A stretch of DNA of 64,000 bases from Paenibacillus glycanilyticus (GCF_023715145.1 NZ_JAMBNP010000001.1:868001-932000), one strand, 5' to 3'; counted from the first letter of the stretch, positions 15,845 to 24,335 are shown. Notes: generated by a model from the sequence alone, not told the origin. Made by a program: numbers and translations.

Positions 15845-16801
15845 TTACATATTAAAAACGAAATCCTCGTCGCGCAATTGCTCAATATGCACGGTGCGCA
15901 CATAGCCATTGCCTTTTTTCGAGAAGAAGTCATGCTGCTTGGTATGCGTGCTGATACCGTTGAAGACGATCGGGTTAACCGGCTCTTCCGGGAAGTAAGA
16001 ATCGAAGCCCAGGTTCATAAGCGCTTTGTTCGCATTGTAACGGACATAAGCCTTCACTTCTTCCTGCAGGCCAATCGGGGTATACAGGTTATCCGTGTAG
16101 ACCACTTCGTTCTCGTACAGCGTGTTCAGAAGCGCGTACACTTCTTCTTTCAGCTGCGTCTGCTCTTCCGGCGTGAACTCGTTGAACAGCTCCTGAGCCA
16201 GAACGCCAACGTACAGGCCGTGGATACTTTCGTCGCGAAGGATCAGGTCGATGATCTCGCCGCTGCTTGTCATTTTGCCCTGGCCAGCCAGGTACAGCGG
16301 ATAGAAGAAGCCGCTGTAGAACAGGTAGCTTTCCAGGAATACCGATGCAGCCATCGCTTTGTACAGCTGCTGCTTGGTCTCAATGCCTTGGTACCACGAA
16401 GAAATCAATGTCGCTTTCTTCTGGAGCTGCTCATTGGTCTCCACCCATTGGAAGATCGCGTCGATCTCTTCCGCCGAAGCCAATGTCGTGAAAATACTGG
16501 AGTACGACTTCGCATGGATCTGCTCCATCATCGACATAAACGCCAGTACCGCTTTGCGCTGCAGGCCGTCCACATGCTCCAGGATTTTCGGCATGCCGAT
16601 GCCGCCTTGAATCGTATCGAGAAGCGTCAACCCGCCCAGCACGTTTTTGTACACGCTGCGCTCGATGTCGCTCATTTCCATCCAGTCCATTTTATCGTCG
16701 GAGAGCGGAATTTCCTCGTCTGTCCAGAACTGCATAACGTTCTGCTGCCAGAAGGTAAGAGTAAAGTCGTCATCCGGACGGTTCCAGTTTACTGCTTTCA
16801 T
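15845..16801 (-). CDS. nrdF: Ribonucleotide reductase class Ib, small (radical) subunit
   Basis: A 318-residue NrdF that houses the di-metal tyrosyl radical for deoxynucleotide synthesis. Metal ligands Asp62, Glu93 and His96 and the radical Tyr100 keep the family spacing (31, 3 and 4 residues). Later ligands are in ETNEQ, FLESYLF and RDESIHGLYVG. The ATG at 16801 with AAAGGAG is chosen; the frame extends to 16843 without a binding site. It is the last gene of nrdI-nrdE-nrdF, 70 bases after nrdE, and is followed by a strong terminator. Confidence 0.96.
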   Translation of the reverse strand: MKAVNWNRPDDDFTLTFWQQNVMQFWTDEEIPLSDDKMDWMEMSDIERSVYKNVLGGLTLLDTIQGGIGMPKILEHVDGLQRKAVLAFMSMMEQIHAKSYSSIFTTLASAEEIDAIFQWVETNEQLQKKATLISSWYQGIETKQQLYKAMAASVFLESYLFYSGFFYPLYLAGQGKMTSSGEIIDLILRDESIHGLYVGVLAQELFNEFTPEEQTQLKEEVYALLNTLYENEVVYTDNLYTPIGLQEEVKAYVRYNANKALMNLGFDSYFPEEPVNPIVFNGISTHTKQHDFFSKKGNGYVRTVHIEQLRDEDFVFNM

Positions 16802-16871
16802 TAATCCTACTCCTTTGGTAGAAGGCTGCTGTCCGATAATCATCTTCCGGCAGCCTTGTCATTAGTTCAAA

Positions 16872-18956
16872 TTATACGGCGCAGCTTGTGCATTCCTCAA
16901 CGGAAAGACGCTTTGTTCTCGTATAGTAGAGCGATTTGAGGCCCTTCTGAGCGGCATAAATGTAGAAGCGCGCCAGTTCGCGGGTCGTTACGTTACTGTT
17001 CACGTGAAGAACCGTCGAGATGCCTTGGTCCACGTGCTGCTGAATTTCCCAGATCAGGTCGATCAGCTTAAACTGATCAATATTGTAAGCCGATTTATAG
17101 TAGAAGTAGTTATCTTGAGCCAAGTAAGGCATCGGATAGTAGGTTGTCGAGTTCGCATAAGTACGTGTCTCGATATGTTCTACGATCGGCATAACGCTCG
17201 AAGTCGAGTTTTGAATGTACGAGATGCTTTGTGTCGGTGCGATTGCCAGACGGTAAGCATGGTACAAGCCGTATTTCTGTACTTTTTCCTTCAAAGCTGC
17301 CCAGTCTTGAGGAGAAGGGATCTCCATGCCTTCGAATAATGCTTTCACTGTATCCGACGCCGGACGGTAGTCTGTCTCGATATAACGCGTGAAATAAGTG
17401 CCTTTCGCATATTCCGAACGGTCGAAGTCTTTGAATGATTTGCCGCGCTCTTTGGCGATTTCCATGCTTTTCTCGATCGAGTAGTAGTTCATCATCATGA
17501 AGAATGCGCTGGCGAACTCCTTCGCTTCATCGCTTTCGTAAGCGATTTTGTTCTTCGCGAAGAAGCCGTTCAGGTTCATTGCGCCAAGACCAACGGAATG
17601 GAGCTCTTCATTTGCTTTGCGCACGCCCGGAGCGTTGTCGATCTCGGATACGTCGGAGACCGTTGTCAAGGCTTCAATACCCACATGGACGGATTCTTTG
17701 ATTTTCTTGCGTTCCATAACGTTAACAATGTTCAGCGATGCCAGGTTGCAGCTGATATCGCGGCGGATCACGTCATCCATGCCGTAATCATTGATCGTCG
17801 AAGTCTCCTGCACTTGGAAAATTTCGGTGCAGAGGTTGGACATTTTGACTTGACCGATATCCTTCAGGGCGTGAACCCGGTTGGCATTGGATTTGTTCAT
17901 AATATATGGATAGCCGGATTCCAGCTGGATCGAAGCGATTTTCGTCATCATGTCGCGTGCGTTCATGACGGCTTTTTTCACGACTTTATCGTTGGCAAGC
18001 AGCTCTTCGTACATCTCGTCCATATCCATGTCGTCGAGATGTTTGCCGTATGCTTTATGAACGGAATGAGGGCCAAATACGAACAGAGTCTCGTTCTTTG
18101 CCGCAAGCTCATAGAATTTATTCGGAATGATCAGACCGATCGACAACGTTTTGATCCGTGTTTTCTCGTCTGCGTTAATTTTCTTGCAATCAAGGAATTC
18201 AATAATGTCCCAGCCGAAAATGTTGTAGTAGCCTGCCCCGGAGCCTTTGCGCTGACCCATTTGGTCCGCGTAAGAGAAGGCATCCTCCATCAGCTTCAGA
18301 ACCGGCATAACGCCTTTTGCAGCGCCTTCTACGCCCTTGATCGCCTCGCCGCGTCCGCGCAGCTTGGACAGGTTAACCGCAACGCCGCCGCCGATCTTCG
18401 ACAGCTGCATGCAGGTGCCAAGCACATAGTTAATGGAGTTCAGGGAATCGTCCATCTCAAGCAGGAAGCAGGATACCATCTCGCCGCGGCGGCTTTTGCC
18501 AGCGTTCAGGAACGTTGGGGTAGCCGGCTGCAGACGCTGCTCGATCATGGCTTCCGCAATACGCAGCGCTTTGGCGCCGTCACCTTCTCCGAGGTTCAGG
18601 GCAACGATTGCTACGCGGTCATGATATTGCTCCAGGTACTTCGATTTATCGTTCGTCTTCATTGCATAGTCTTTATAGAATTTCGAGATGGCCATATACG
18701 ATTCGAATTGGAAGCTGCTGCTCTCCGTGAGCGTGAACACCGCTTCGATCTGCTCATATGTATATTGGTCGTATGCATTCTCGTAATAGTCGTTCTCGAT
18801 GAGGTAGTCCAACTTTTCGCGAAGGGAACCGAATTTAACGCTTTTCGTTTCTACTTCCTCCATAAAAGCGGCTACTGCCTCTTTATCTTTATCCAATTGA
18901 TAGAAGCCGTCCGCTCCGCGTTGCATCAATTCGTTGTTCAGTTCGATGTGTTTCAA
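16872..18956 (-). CDS. nrdE: Ribonucleotide reductase class Ib, large (catalytic) subunit
   Basis: A 694-residue NrdE that reduces ribonucleoside diphosphates. It contains VSCFLLEMDDS and NLCTEI (the redox cysteine pair), CNLASLN with the catalytic region, and the C-terminal CTSC that passes electrons from a redoxin. The start is a TTG at 18956 preceded by AAAGGGTG, matching the family N-terminus (KHIELNNELM). An ATG much further up at 19013 is inside nrdI. It overlaps the 3' end of nrdI by 68 bases, so the two are tightly linked. No nrdH redoxin gene is in this operon. Confidence 0.96.
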   Translation of the reverse strand: MKHIELNNELMQRGADGFYQLDKDKEAVAAFMEEVETKSVKFGSLREKLDYLIENDYYENAYDQYTYEQIEAVFTLTESSSFQFESYMAISKFYKDYAMKTNDKSKYLEQYHDRVAIVALNLGEGDGAKALRIAEAMIEQRLQPATPTFLNAGKSRRGEMVSCFLLEMDDSLNSINYVLGTCMQLSKIGGGVAVNLSKLRGRGEAIKGVEGAAKGVMPVLKLMEDAFSYADQMGQRKGSGAGYYNIFGWDIIEFLDCKKINADEKTRIKTLSIGLIIPNKFYELAAKNETLFVFGPHSVHKAYGKHLDDMDMDEMYEELLANDKVVKKAVMNARDMMTKIASIQLESGYPYIMNKSNANRVHALKDIGQVKMSNLCTEIFQVQETSTINDYGMDDVIRRDISCNLASLNIVNVMERKKIKESVHVGIEALTTVSDVSEIDNAPGVRKANEELHSVGLGAMNLNGFFAKNKIAYESDEAKEFASAFFMMMNYYSIEKSMEIAKERGKSFKDFDRSEYAKGTYFTRYIETDYRPASDTVKALFEGMEIPSPQDWAALKEKVQKYGLYHAYRLAIAPTQSISYIQNSTSSVMPIVEHIETRTYANSTTYYPMPYLAQDNYFYYKSAYNIDQFKLIDLIWEIQQHVDQGISTVLHVNSNVTTRELARFYIYAAQKGLKSLYYTRTKRLSVEECTSCAV

Positions 18957-19302
18957 TGTTTCGCACCCTTTCGACAAAGTATTCCATATCTTGATTCGTG
19001 CCGGATAATTCAAACTTCGATATGACGGGCACGTCGAACAGAGATGAGATCATATCTGCGCTCTTCGCGAAGCCGTCTCCCCAGTTCCGGTTGCCGCTTG
19101 CGGATACCCCTTGCAGGTTCTTGCTGTTCCGGTTCAAGAAAGTCATGACGCGCTCCGGCACCTGACCAAATCCGGTCGTATAGGTTACCAGAACGAAAGG
19201 CTCGTCCACTTCATCAAGCTCGCCAATGGGTACCGCTCGCATATTCAATTTATTAATAAAGCGTTTCACATTGCCTGTTCTTGAATCGTAGACTACCAGC
19301 AT
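18889..19302 (-). CDS. nrdI: Flavodoxin-like NrdI
   Basis: A 137-residue FMN protein that supplies the oxidant to assemble the dimanganese tyrosyl radical in NrdF. FMN-binding loops are visible as YDSRTGNVKRF, TYTTGFGQVPE and ASGNRNWGDGFAKSAD. The start at 19302 has AAGGAGAG at normal spacing; an ATG at 19329 does not. The last 20 or so residues (ETHRTEQRIDATRSGRL) are translated from DNA that also encodes the start of nrdE. It is the promoter-proximal gene of the operon. Confidence 0.94.
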   Translation of the reverse strand: MLVVYDSRTGNVKRFINKLNMRAVPIGELDEVDEPFVLVTYTTGFGQVPERVMTFLNRNSKNLQGVSASGNRNWGDGFAKSADMISSLFDVPVISKFELSGTNQDMEYFVERVRNIETHRTEQRIDATRSGRLLSIG

Positions 19303-19417
19303 GCTTCTCTCTCCTTCTAAAATTGTCACGCCGTTTTACTGAAATTTCAGCAATATAAAAGCGCTTCTGACAGCAAAGATGTCAAATGCGCTAGTTGACA
19401 ATTTCGTTGAAATCTGA

Positions 19418-19478
19418 CTACACAACTCAATATGTAGTTGATGAATTTGATTCTACATCAAGATATAGGCCTCGTCAA
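19418..19478 (-). promoter_or_regulatory. nrd promoter with two candidate NrdR boxes
   Basis: On the minus strand TTGACG (19473-19478), a 17-base spacer and TAGAAT (19450-19455) form a good sigma-A promoter. Two dyads overlap or follow it. CTATATCTTGATGTAG (19453-19468) has 6 of 8 symmetric pairs. ACATATTGAGTTGTGT (19420-19435) matches 11 of 16 positions of the NrdR-box pattern ACACAATATATTGTGT and sits inside the longer dyad ACTACA-N10-TGTAGT. Their centres are 33 bases apart, close to the three-turn spacing expected for paired NrdR boxes. Repression by NrdR is inferred. Confidence 0.6.
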
Positions 19479-19586
19479 TGCAAATTATGGAGAAATTATT
19501 TATTCGCGCTTTTTCGGCACTCGACTATTTTAACAGATGCGGATATGATGGGATAGTGACATTTTATTGCTATTACGGAGGTACAA

Positions 19587-19808
19587 ATGGACAAGCAAAT
19601 CACGCCGGAACAGCTCCGCGAAGCCGTGCTTAAGCTGTTCCAGGATGCCGGATATACGGTGCCCGGACTGCTGCCTTTCATAGATGGTTTGACGCAGGAA
19701 AACGATCGTCTGAAGCAGGAATTGAAAAAATTGAAGCTGGCTTCTGTCCGCGGATCGGCATCCCCGGGCAGCATGAACAGCAGATTGAAGGACGCATTAA
19801 GGGAATAA
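19587..19808 (+). CDS. Small protein of unknown function
   Basis: A 73-residue protein beginning MDKQITPEQLREAVLKLFQD, then a helical stretch ENDRLKQELKKLKL likely to form a short coiled coil, and a polar tail. ACGGAGGT precedes the ATG at good spacing, so it is a real gene, but I recognise no family. It lies between the divergent nrd promoter and the thymidine kinase gene, which has its own promoter. Confidence 0.7.
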   Translation: MDKQITPEQLREAVLKLFQDAGYTVPGLLPFIDGLTQENDRLKQELKKLKLASVRGSASPGSMNSRLKDALRE

Positions 19809-19895
19809 TTAATAGATCGGATTTCGGACAGCAAAGTTTTAGAGCAAAATCCATATCTCGTGTCGAACACTAAAAAAATGTGTCGAATACCCCTA

Positions 19896-19923
19896 TTGCA
19901 TTTCCGACTTATTCTGCTAAAAT
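19896..19923 (+). promoter_or_regulatory. Promoter of thymidine kinase gene
   Basis: TTGCAT (19896-19901), a 16-base spacer and TAAAAT (19918-19923) precede the gene. Just upstream, TGTCGAA occurs at 19861 and 19881, 20 bases apart (two helical turns), which could be an operator. Confidence 0.55.
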
Positions 19924-19958
19924 GATACAACCATTGAAGTAAAGGTAAGGGATAAGTC

Positions 19959-20597
19959 ATGGATAGAGGATTCATTACGGTCATTATCGGGCCCATGTTT
20001 TCGGAGAAGTCAGGGGAGCTCATCCGCCGCTGCCAGAAGTTGATGAAATACGGCCGCAAGCAGGTACAGGCTTATAAGCCGGCAGAGGATGACCGGTTCA
20101 GCACCGAGGAAATCGTCAGCCGGATCGGATACCGCCTTCCCGCAATTAGCGTCCCACGCGAGCTCTCGCCTTCTACGGTCGAACAAATCCTGTGCGAGAC
20201 AAAGGATGCCGATGTCGTCGCGTTTGACGAAGCATCCTTTTTCGGCAAGCCTATCATTGCTCTGGTAGAGGAGCTGGCCTATTTAGGGAAGCACATCATC
20301 GTGGACGGCCTCAACATGGACTACCGCGGCAAGGAATTCGGCTATATCGGCGGATTGCTCGCAATTGCCGACGAAATTGTGAAATTAACGTCGTTCTGCG
20401 CGGTATGCGGCGATGCGAACGCAACATTCACCCAGCGGATCGTAAACGGCAAGCCAGCCAAGCTTGGCCCGGTCTTCCTGATCGGCGATACGGAGAGCTA
20501 CGAGCCTCGCTGCCGTTCCTGCTTCGTCCCTCCGCACAAAGTGACGGAGGAAGCAGCGGAAGAGCTTACAGACACCATTACAGCGCCTCAAGCGTAA
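19959..20597 (+). CDS. tdk: Thymidine kinase (TK1 type) with altered P-loop
   Basis: A 212-residue type II thymidine kinase, which phosphorylates thymidine for dTMP salvage. The catalytic FDEASFF (Glu91), the lasso region and the zinc site C147-x2-C150 / C185-x2-C188 are present. The phosphate-binding loop is unusual: residues 11-20 read GPMFSEKSGE where the family has GPMFSGKSEE, as if Gly16 and Glu19 had traded places. The final glycine of the Walker A motif is thus a glutamate. Length and all other motifs are normal, so it is not a decayed gene, but activity cannot be assumed. Confidence 0.85.
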   Translation: MDRGFITVIIGPMFSEKSGELIRRCQKLMKYGRKQVQAYKPAEDDRFSTEEIVSRIGYRLPAISVPRELSPSTVEQILCETKDADVVAFDEASFFGKPIIALVEELAYLGKHIIVDGLNMDYRGKEFGYIGGLLAIADEIVKLTSFCAVCGDANATFTQRIVNGKPAKLGPVFLIGDTESYEPRCRSCFVPPHKVTEEAAEELTDTITAPQA

Positions 20598-20644
20598 ACG
20601 GCTGCGTTCTCCTAAGGAGGTGCGGCATTCGTTTCGCGCATGAA

Positions 20645-20674
20645 GTATAAGCATAGTAGGATAACTGCTTATAC
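20645..20674 (+). terminator. Hairpin after tdk, possible terminator
   Basis: GTATAAGCA pairs perfectly with TGCTTATAC around a 12-base loop. The tail (CTTCTCC) is only moderately T-rich, so termination is uncertain. Confidence 0.4.
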
Positions 20675-20690
20675 CTTCTCCTATTCAAAC

Positions 20691-20743
20691 AACAAACAGG
20701 GTTGTCTCTTGTCACCATGCGTGACGGAAGACAACCCTGTTTG
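20691..20743. terminator. Bidirectional hairpin between tdk and yqeM
   Basis: AAACAGGGTTGTCT pairs with AGACAACCCTGTTT around an inner stem GTCAC/GTGAC. The T tracts on both sides are short and broken. It lies between the convergent ends of tdk and yqeM. Confidence 0.65.
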
Positions 20744-20756
20744 CTTTCATTCGCAT

Positions 20757-21518
20757 TCACTTCACCGCCGCGAAAAACAACCGTTCCGAACGGTCGCCCG
20801 CAGGCTCAAGCTCAAAGTCCGCGTAGCAGTCAACCGTACGGAAGCCCGCCCGCTTCAAGGCAGCCTCCATCCAGGCGCGTTCGTACGCCCTCTGCGCATG
20901 CATTTCCTCGAAGCGCTCGAACCTCCCGTCTTTCTCCTCGGCGAATATCGTCAAGTGATGCTCGATCTGCAGGCGGGACTCGTCCAGCTCGCAGGTCCAT
21001 ATATAGGCAACCTCATCCTCATCCAGCACAAAAGGCTGCTCCTCCGCGTAACGAAGGAACACTTTAGGGTCATGAACATCGAACAGAAATAATCCGCCAT
21101 CGCGAAGATTATCGTAAGCCGCCTTAAAGGCTGCCTCCACATCCTCTTCCTCTGTCAGATAATTTACGCAGTCGCAAAAGGAAATCACCGTATCCACCGG
21201 TTCTGCAAGCGTCCAATCCCGCATGTCCTGCTCCAGCCAAGTCGCGTTACCCCTTGCGCGCGCAACCTGCGAGGAGGCCTCCTCCCACTTGCTGTGGGCA
21301 ACGGTCAGCATGTCGGCCGACAGATCGATTCCATATACCTCCAGACCGGAGAGAGCAAGAGGGATGGCGATGCTGCCCGTGCCGCAGCCGAGATCCGCTA
21401 CCGTCATAGGCATGCCGTACCGCTCCCAGCTGTCATGGGCGAACTGCAGCCAATCTTCGTAAGGCATGTCCTGCATCAGCTTGTCGTAGACCGATGCAAA
21501 TTGACCGTATGCATCCAT
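20757..21518 (-). CDS. yqeM: Class I SAM-dependent methyltransferase (YqeM-like)
   Basis: A 253-residue Rossmann methyltransferase. The SAM-binding loop is VADLGCGTGSIAI (about 40-52), with acidic motif II YGIDLSADML and motif III VISFCDCVNYL. The substrate is unknown. It closes the yqe operon just as yqeM does in Bacillus, though here a CvfB-like gene separates it from rsfS. Its start is 4 bases after the stop of that gene, with GGAGGA as binding site. Confidence 0.9.
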   Translation of the reverse strand: MDAYGQFASVYDKLMQDMPYEDWLQFAHDSWERYGMPMTVADLGCGTGSIAIPLALSGLEVYGIDLSADMLTVAHSKWEEASSQVARARGNATWLEQDMRDWTLAEPVDTVISFCDCVNYLTEEEDVEAAFKAAYDNLRDGGLFLFDVHDPKVFLRYAEEQPFVLDEDEVAYIWTCELDESRLQIEHHLTIFAEEKDGRFERFEEMHAQRAYERAWMEAALKRAGFRTVDCYADFELEPAGDRSERLFFAAVK

Positions 21519-21522
21519 GCCG

Positions 21523-22455
21523 CTATTCCTCCGTGCGCTCTGGGGATGCGGGTTCGGCAGCCTCGGAACCAGCGGTTGGGTCCGCCAGATACGTCCAGCT
21601 TCCCCTTTGCGTGACTTGACCTTCCCGCATAAGCTTGCCTAATGCGCGTTTGAAGGCGGACTTGCTGATGCCAAATCGCTGCTTGATCGTCTCCGCAGGC
21701 GATTCGTCCGAGTAAGGCATTCCGCCGCCCGGGCGCTCCTGCAGGAAAGCCAGAATGCGGTCGGCATCCTCTAATCGTCCTTCCTGCTTCAGCTTCGCCA
21801 TCGACAGATTGACGCGGCCGTCTTCGCGGATAAACGTCACGCGGGCAGATACACGCTCGCCAAGGCGAAGCGGACGAACGCGTTCGGGTGCCGGAATTAA
21901 TCCGTATACGCCAAAGCCCACAACGCCGCCGTCCACAAGCACGAACGAGCCCATTTGAAGGGACTTCGTTACCCAGCCCTCGACCCATTGGTTGCGCCAG
22001 GACTGCGGCGCTTCGAATACGAGCGGACCCAGCTCGTCCTCGCCTGCCGTTCTTGCGAGCAATCGTCCAGCCTTATCGTGCCCAAGCACAACATGCACCT
22101 CATCGCCTGGCAGCGGACGGAATTCCACCTTCTCCGGCAGCTCCGAGATCGGCAGCAGCAGCTGACGTCCCAAGCCAATCTCCAGGAAGCAGCCAAGCCT
22201 CGGATGAACATCGGCAACCTTCAGACGCGCCATCTCCCCAAGGAGGATTTTCGGGCGCTTCATGGTTGCCGCGATCCGGTCTTCGGAGTCAAAGAAGATA
22301 AACACTTCAACTTCATCATTCATTTTCGGCTTCTTGCCGACCAGCTCGGTGTAATGCAGAAGCACCTCCGACTCTTCATCGGTCAAGAAATAGCCGTAGG
22401 GCGACACTTCACGCGCCACCCTCAAAGTTACAAACGTACCGGCTGTCAGACTCAT
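21523..22455 (-). CDS. cvfB: S1-domain RNA-binding protein (CvfB/YitL-like)
   Basis: A 310-residue protein built of S1-like OB folds followed by a winged helix. The first S1 unit is at 1-65, the second at about 65-135, the third at about 145-220 (WVTKSLQMGSFVLVDGGVVGFGVYGLIP), and the C-terminal helix-turn-helix at about 225-285. This is the CvfB arrangement, an RNA-binding regulator of virulence and agr expression in staphylococci. The start at 22455 overlaps the rsfS stop in ATGA. Its place inside the yqe operon is an addition to the Bacillus order. The acidic C-terminus (AEPASPERTEE) is probably disordered. Confidence 0.85.
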   Translation of the reverse strand: MSLTAGTFVTLRVAREVSPYGYFLTDEESEVLLHYTELVGKKPKMNDEVEVFIFFDSEDRIAATMKRPKILLGEMARLKVADVHPRLGCFLEIGLGRQLLLPISELPEKVEFRPLPGDEVHVVLGHDKAGRLLARTAGEDELGPLVFEAPQSWRNQWVEGWVTKSLQMGSFVLVDGGVVGFGVYGLIPAPERVRPLRLGERVSARVTFIREDGRVNLSMAKLKQEGRLEDADRILAFLQERPGGGMPYSDESPAETIKQRFGISKSAFKRALGKLMREGQVTQRGSWTYLADPTAGSEAAEPASPERTEE

Positions 22456-22799
22456 GCGAATTCCACTACCTTCGCATCGGACCACAGACGTTCGATATTA
22501 TAGTAATCACGCTCGTCGCGATGGAATACATGGACGATAACATCCCCAAGGTCGATCAGTACCCAGCGGGCCGAATCCATTCCTTCAATGCCGCGTACGC
22601 GTACGCCGCGCATCTCCGCCTGCTTGCGGATTTCCGTTGTAATCGCTTGTACCTGCGTATCTGAATTACCGTGGCAAATAACAAAATAATCTGCCACAAG
22701 CGAAATTTCTTTCAAGTTTAATGCTACGATGCGCTGCGCTTTCTTGTCTTCCGCAGCCGTCACCGTAATTTGCAGCAATTCGTCCGAATGTACGGTCAT
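22452..22799 (-). CDS. rsfS: Ribosome silencing factor RsfS
   Basis: A 115-residue RsfS (Iojap/YqeL) protein, which binds large-subunit protein uL14 and prevents subunit joining when nutrients are scarce. Typical landmarks are KKAQRIVALNLKEISLVADYF, VICHGNSDTQVQAI, EGMDSARWVLIDLGDVIVHVF and the final YYNIERLW. AGGAGG precedes the ATG. It lies 11 bases after yqeK in the operon. Confidence 0.95.
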   Translation of the reverse strand: MTVHSDELLQITVTAAEDKKAQRIVALNLKEISLVADYFVICHGNSDTQVQAITTEIRKQAEMRGVRVRGIEGMDSARWVLIDLGDVIVHVFHRDERDYYNIERLWSDAKVVEFA

Positions 22800-22810
22800 A
22801 GCTCAGCCTC

Positions 22811-23374
22811 CTATTTTTGCTCTTCTATTAAATCATTGCGGGACTCCACAGTCAGCGGATAAATCCGGTTCCCTTTCTCCAGCAAGAATGAGATGGTGGA
22901 ATCAAAGCCTGCGATAAGCGCCTGCTCGAGACTCGTCTCGCTCAGCTCGCGTATGCGGTCAACCCCCGGAAAATCCCGTCCGGGCTCCATATAGTCAGCC
23001 AGACATACCACTTTGTCCAGCTTGGTCATTCCAACCCGCCCGGAAGTATGATACCGGATTGCGTCAAGCACTTCCCGATCCTTCACGCCATATTCATGCT
23101 CGGCAACCCAGTACCCAACCTCCGCATGCCATAATGCTTTGTCATGATCCAGCAGCCCTTGGTCGAGCTGCTGTTCCCGAATAATCTGCTCCATCTTCGC
23201 AATGGGCCAATATTTGGCTACATCATGCAGAATGGCCGCAAGCTCGGCTTTTACCGGATCTTCCCCAAAGCGCTCGGCAAGGATGATGGAAGTCGCCATA
23301 ACGCCCTCTACATGCTTCCAGCGTTTTTCCGGCATTTGCGATTTGACCGATTCAATCATTTGTTCACGATTCAT
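22811..23374 (-). CDS. yqeK: HD-domain hydrolase YqeK
   Basis: A 187-residue HD-family phosphohydrolase of the YqeK group, which cleaves diadenosine tetraphosphate symmetrically. His21 in WKHVEGV, the HD pair at 50-51 in ILHDVAKYWP, HAEVGYWVAEHEYG and the later aspartate in CLADYMEPGRDF form the metal site. It starts 11 bases inside the end of nadD, so translation of the two is linked. Confidence 0.92.
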   Translation of the reverse strand: MNREQMIESVKSQMPEKRWKHVEGVMATSIILAERFGEDPVKAELAAILHDVAKYWPIAKMEQIIREQQLDQGLLDHDKALWHAEVGYWVAEHEYGVKDREVLDAIRYHTSGRVGMTKLDKVVCLADYMEPGRDFPGVDRIRELSETSLEQALIAGFDSTISFLLEKGNRIYPLTVESRNDLIEEQK

Positions 23375-23954
23375 AAAGCCCTCTCCTCTTTATAAATTGA
23401 TGAACGGTGTCCGGTACAAGATAAGCGATCGTACGCCCCGATTGGGCTCTGCTCCGGATATCTGTAGAGGATATGCCGATTGGCGGCATTGCCGCCATCG
23501 TTATGCGCTGACGGATATATTCGGGCAATTCGCCGAGCTGCAGAGCCGTTCCTTCCCGTTCAAGTCCGATGAAGGTGATCAGCTCCGCCAGCTCTTCGAT
23601 GCGATGCCATTTGGGCAGATCGTTAATCCTGTCCGAACCGATAATATAGGAGAAGGCAGCATCCGGATAATGTCTCTTCAATTCCAGCACGGTATCAATG
23701 GAATAACTCATTCCGCCGCGCCTCAGCTCGACATCCAGCGCCTTGAAGGCCGGGTTGCCCCCTAATGCTTCTTTTACCATCTGAAATCTCAATTCACTGC
23801 TTGCGCCTGGTTGATTGTCCTTAAGCGGAGGCTGATACGTTGGAATAAACCATACCTCGTCCAGCCCGCAGCCGTCACGCGCTGCCTCCGCCGCAATCAG
23901 ATGGCCGATATGAACCGGGTCGAAGGTTCCGCCCATTATGCCGATTCTGCTCAT
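23364..23954 (-). CDS. nadD: Nicotinate-nucleotide adenylyltransferase
   Basis: A 196-residue NadD that makes nicotinic acid adenine dinucleotide from NaMN and ATP in NAD synthesis. The nucleotidyltransferase motif GGTFDPVHIGH is at 8-18 and ISSTDIR at 161-167. The ATG at 23954 is chosen over the adjacent TTG at 23957; AGAGGA precedes both. It follows yhbY by about 22 bases in the operon. Confidence 0.95.
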   Translation of the reverse strand: MSRIGIMGGTFDPVHIGHLIAAEAARDGCGLDEVWFIPTYQPPLKDNQPGASSELRFQMVKEALGGNPAFKALDVELRRGGMSYSIDTVLELKRHYPDAAFSYIIGSDRINDLPKWHRIEELAELITFIGLEREGTALQLGELPEYIRQRITMAAMPPIGISSTDIRSRAQSGRTIAYLVPDTVHQFIKRRGLYES

Positions 23955-23976
23955 CAAGTTCCTCTTCCGGCTTTCG

Positions 23977-24288
23977 CTATTTAGCTACAGCCTTAGGCAG
24001 CTCGATCTTGCGGTATTTCTCTTCCGTAGCTTGCTTGTACAGAACAATTGTCTTGCCGATGACCTGAACCAGCTCGGCGCCCGCAGCTTCAGCTACTTCC
24101 GCTCCGATCTCTCTCGGGTCGTCCATGCAGTTGTTCAGTACCGAAATTTTAATCAGCTCGCGAACTTCAATCGCTTCTTCAATATGACGAACGAGCTGAT
24201 CATTAGTGCCGCCTTTGCCTACCTGGAAGATCGGCTGAAGATGATGAGCCAGCGATCTGAGGTGACGCTTTTGTTTGCCTGTTAACAT
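23977..24288 (-). CDS. yhbY: YhbY-family RNA-binding protein (YqeI)
   Basis: A 103-residue CRM-domain protein that associates with pre-50S ribosomal particles. It begins LTGKQKRHLRSLAHHLQPIFQVGKGG, has the family loop and ends in IGKTIVLYKQ. AAGGA precedes the ATG. It lies between aroE and nadD in the conserved operon order. Confidence 0.93.
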   Translation of the reverse strand: MLTGKQKRHLRSLAHHLQPIFQVGKGGTNDQLVRHIEEAIEVRELIKISVLNNCMDDPREIGAEVAEAAGAELVQVIGKTIVLYKQATEEKYRKIELPKAVAK

Positions 24289-24335
24289 GGGTTGTTCCTT
24301 CTTTCATCTCTATAGGGTTGTCATTATTAATGAAA

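Noticed and set aside
15779..16804. 341-codon plus-strand frame opposite nrdF
   Set aside because: Antisense shadow; nrdF metal ligands and start are intact on the other strand.
17598..19025. 475-codon plus-strand frame opposite nrdE
   Set aside because: It is the antisense shadow of nrdE, which is identified by unmistakable motifs.
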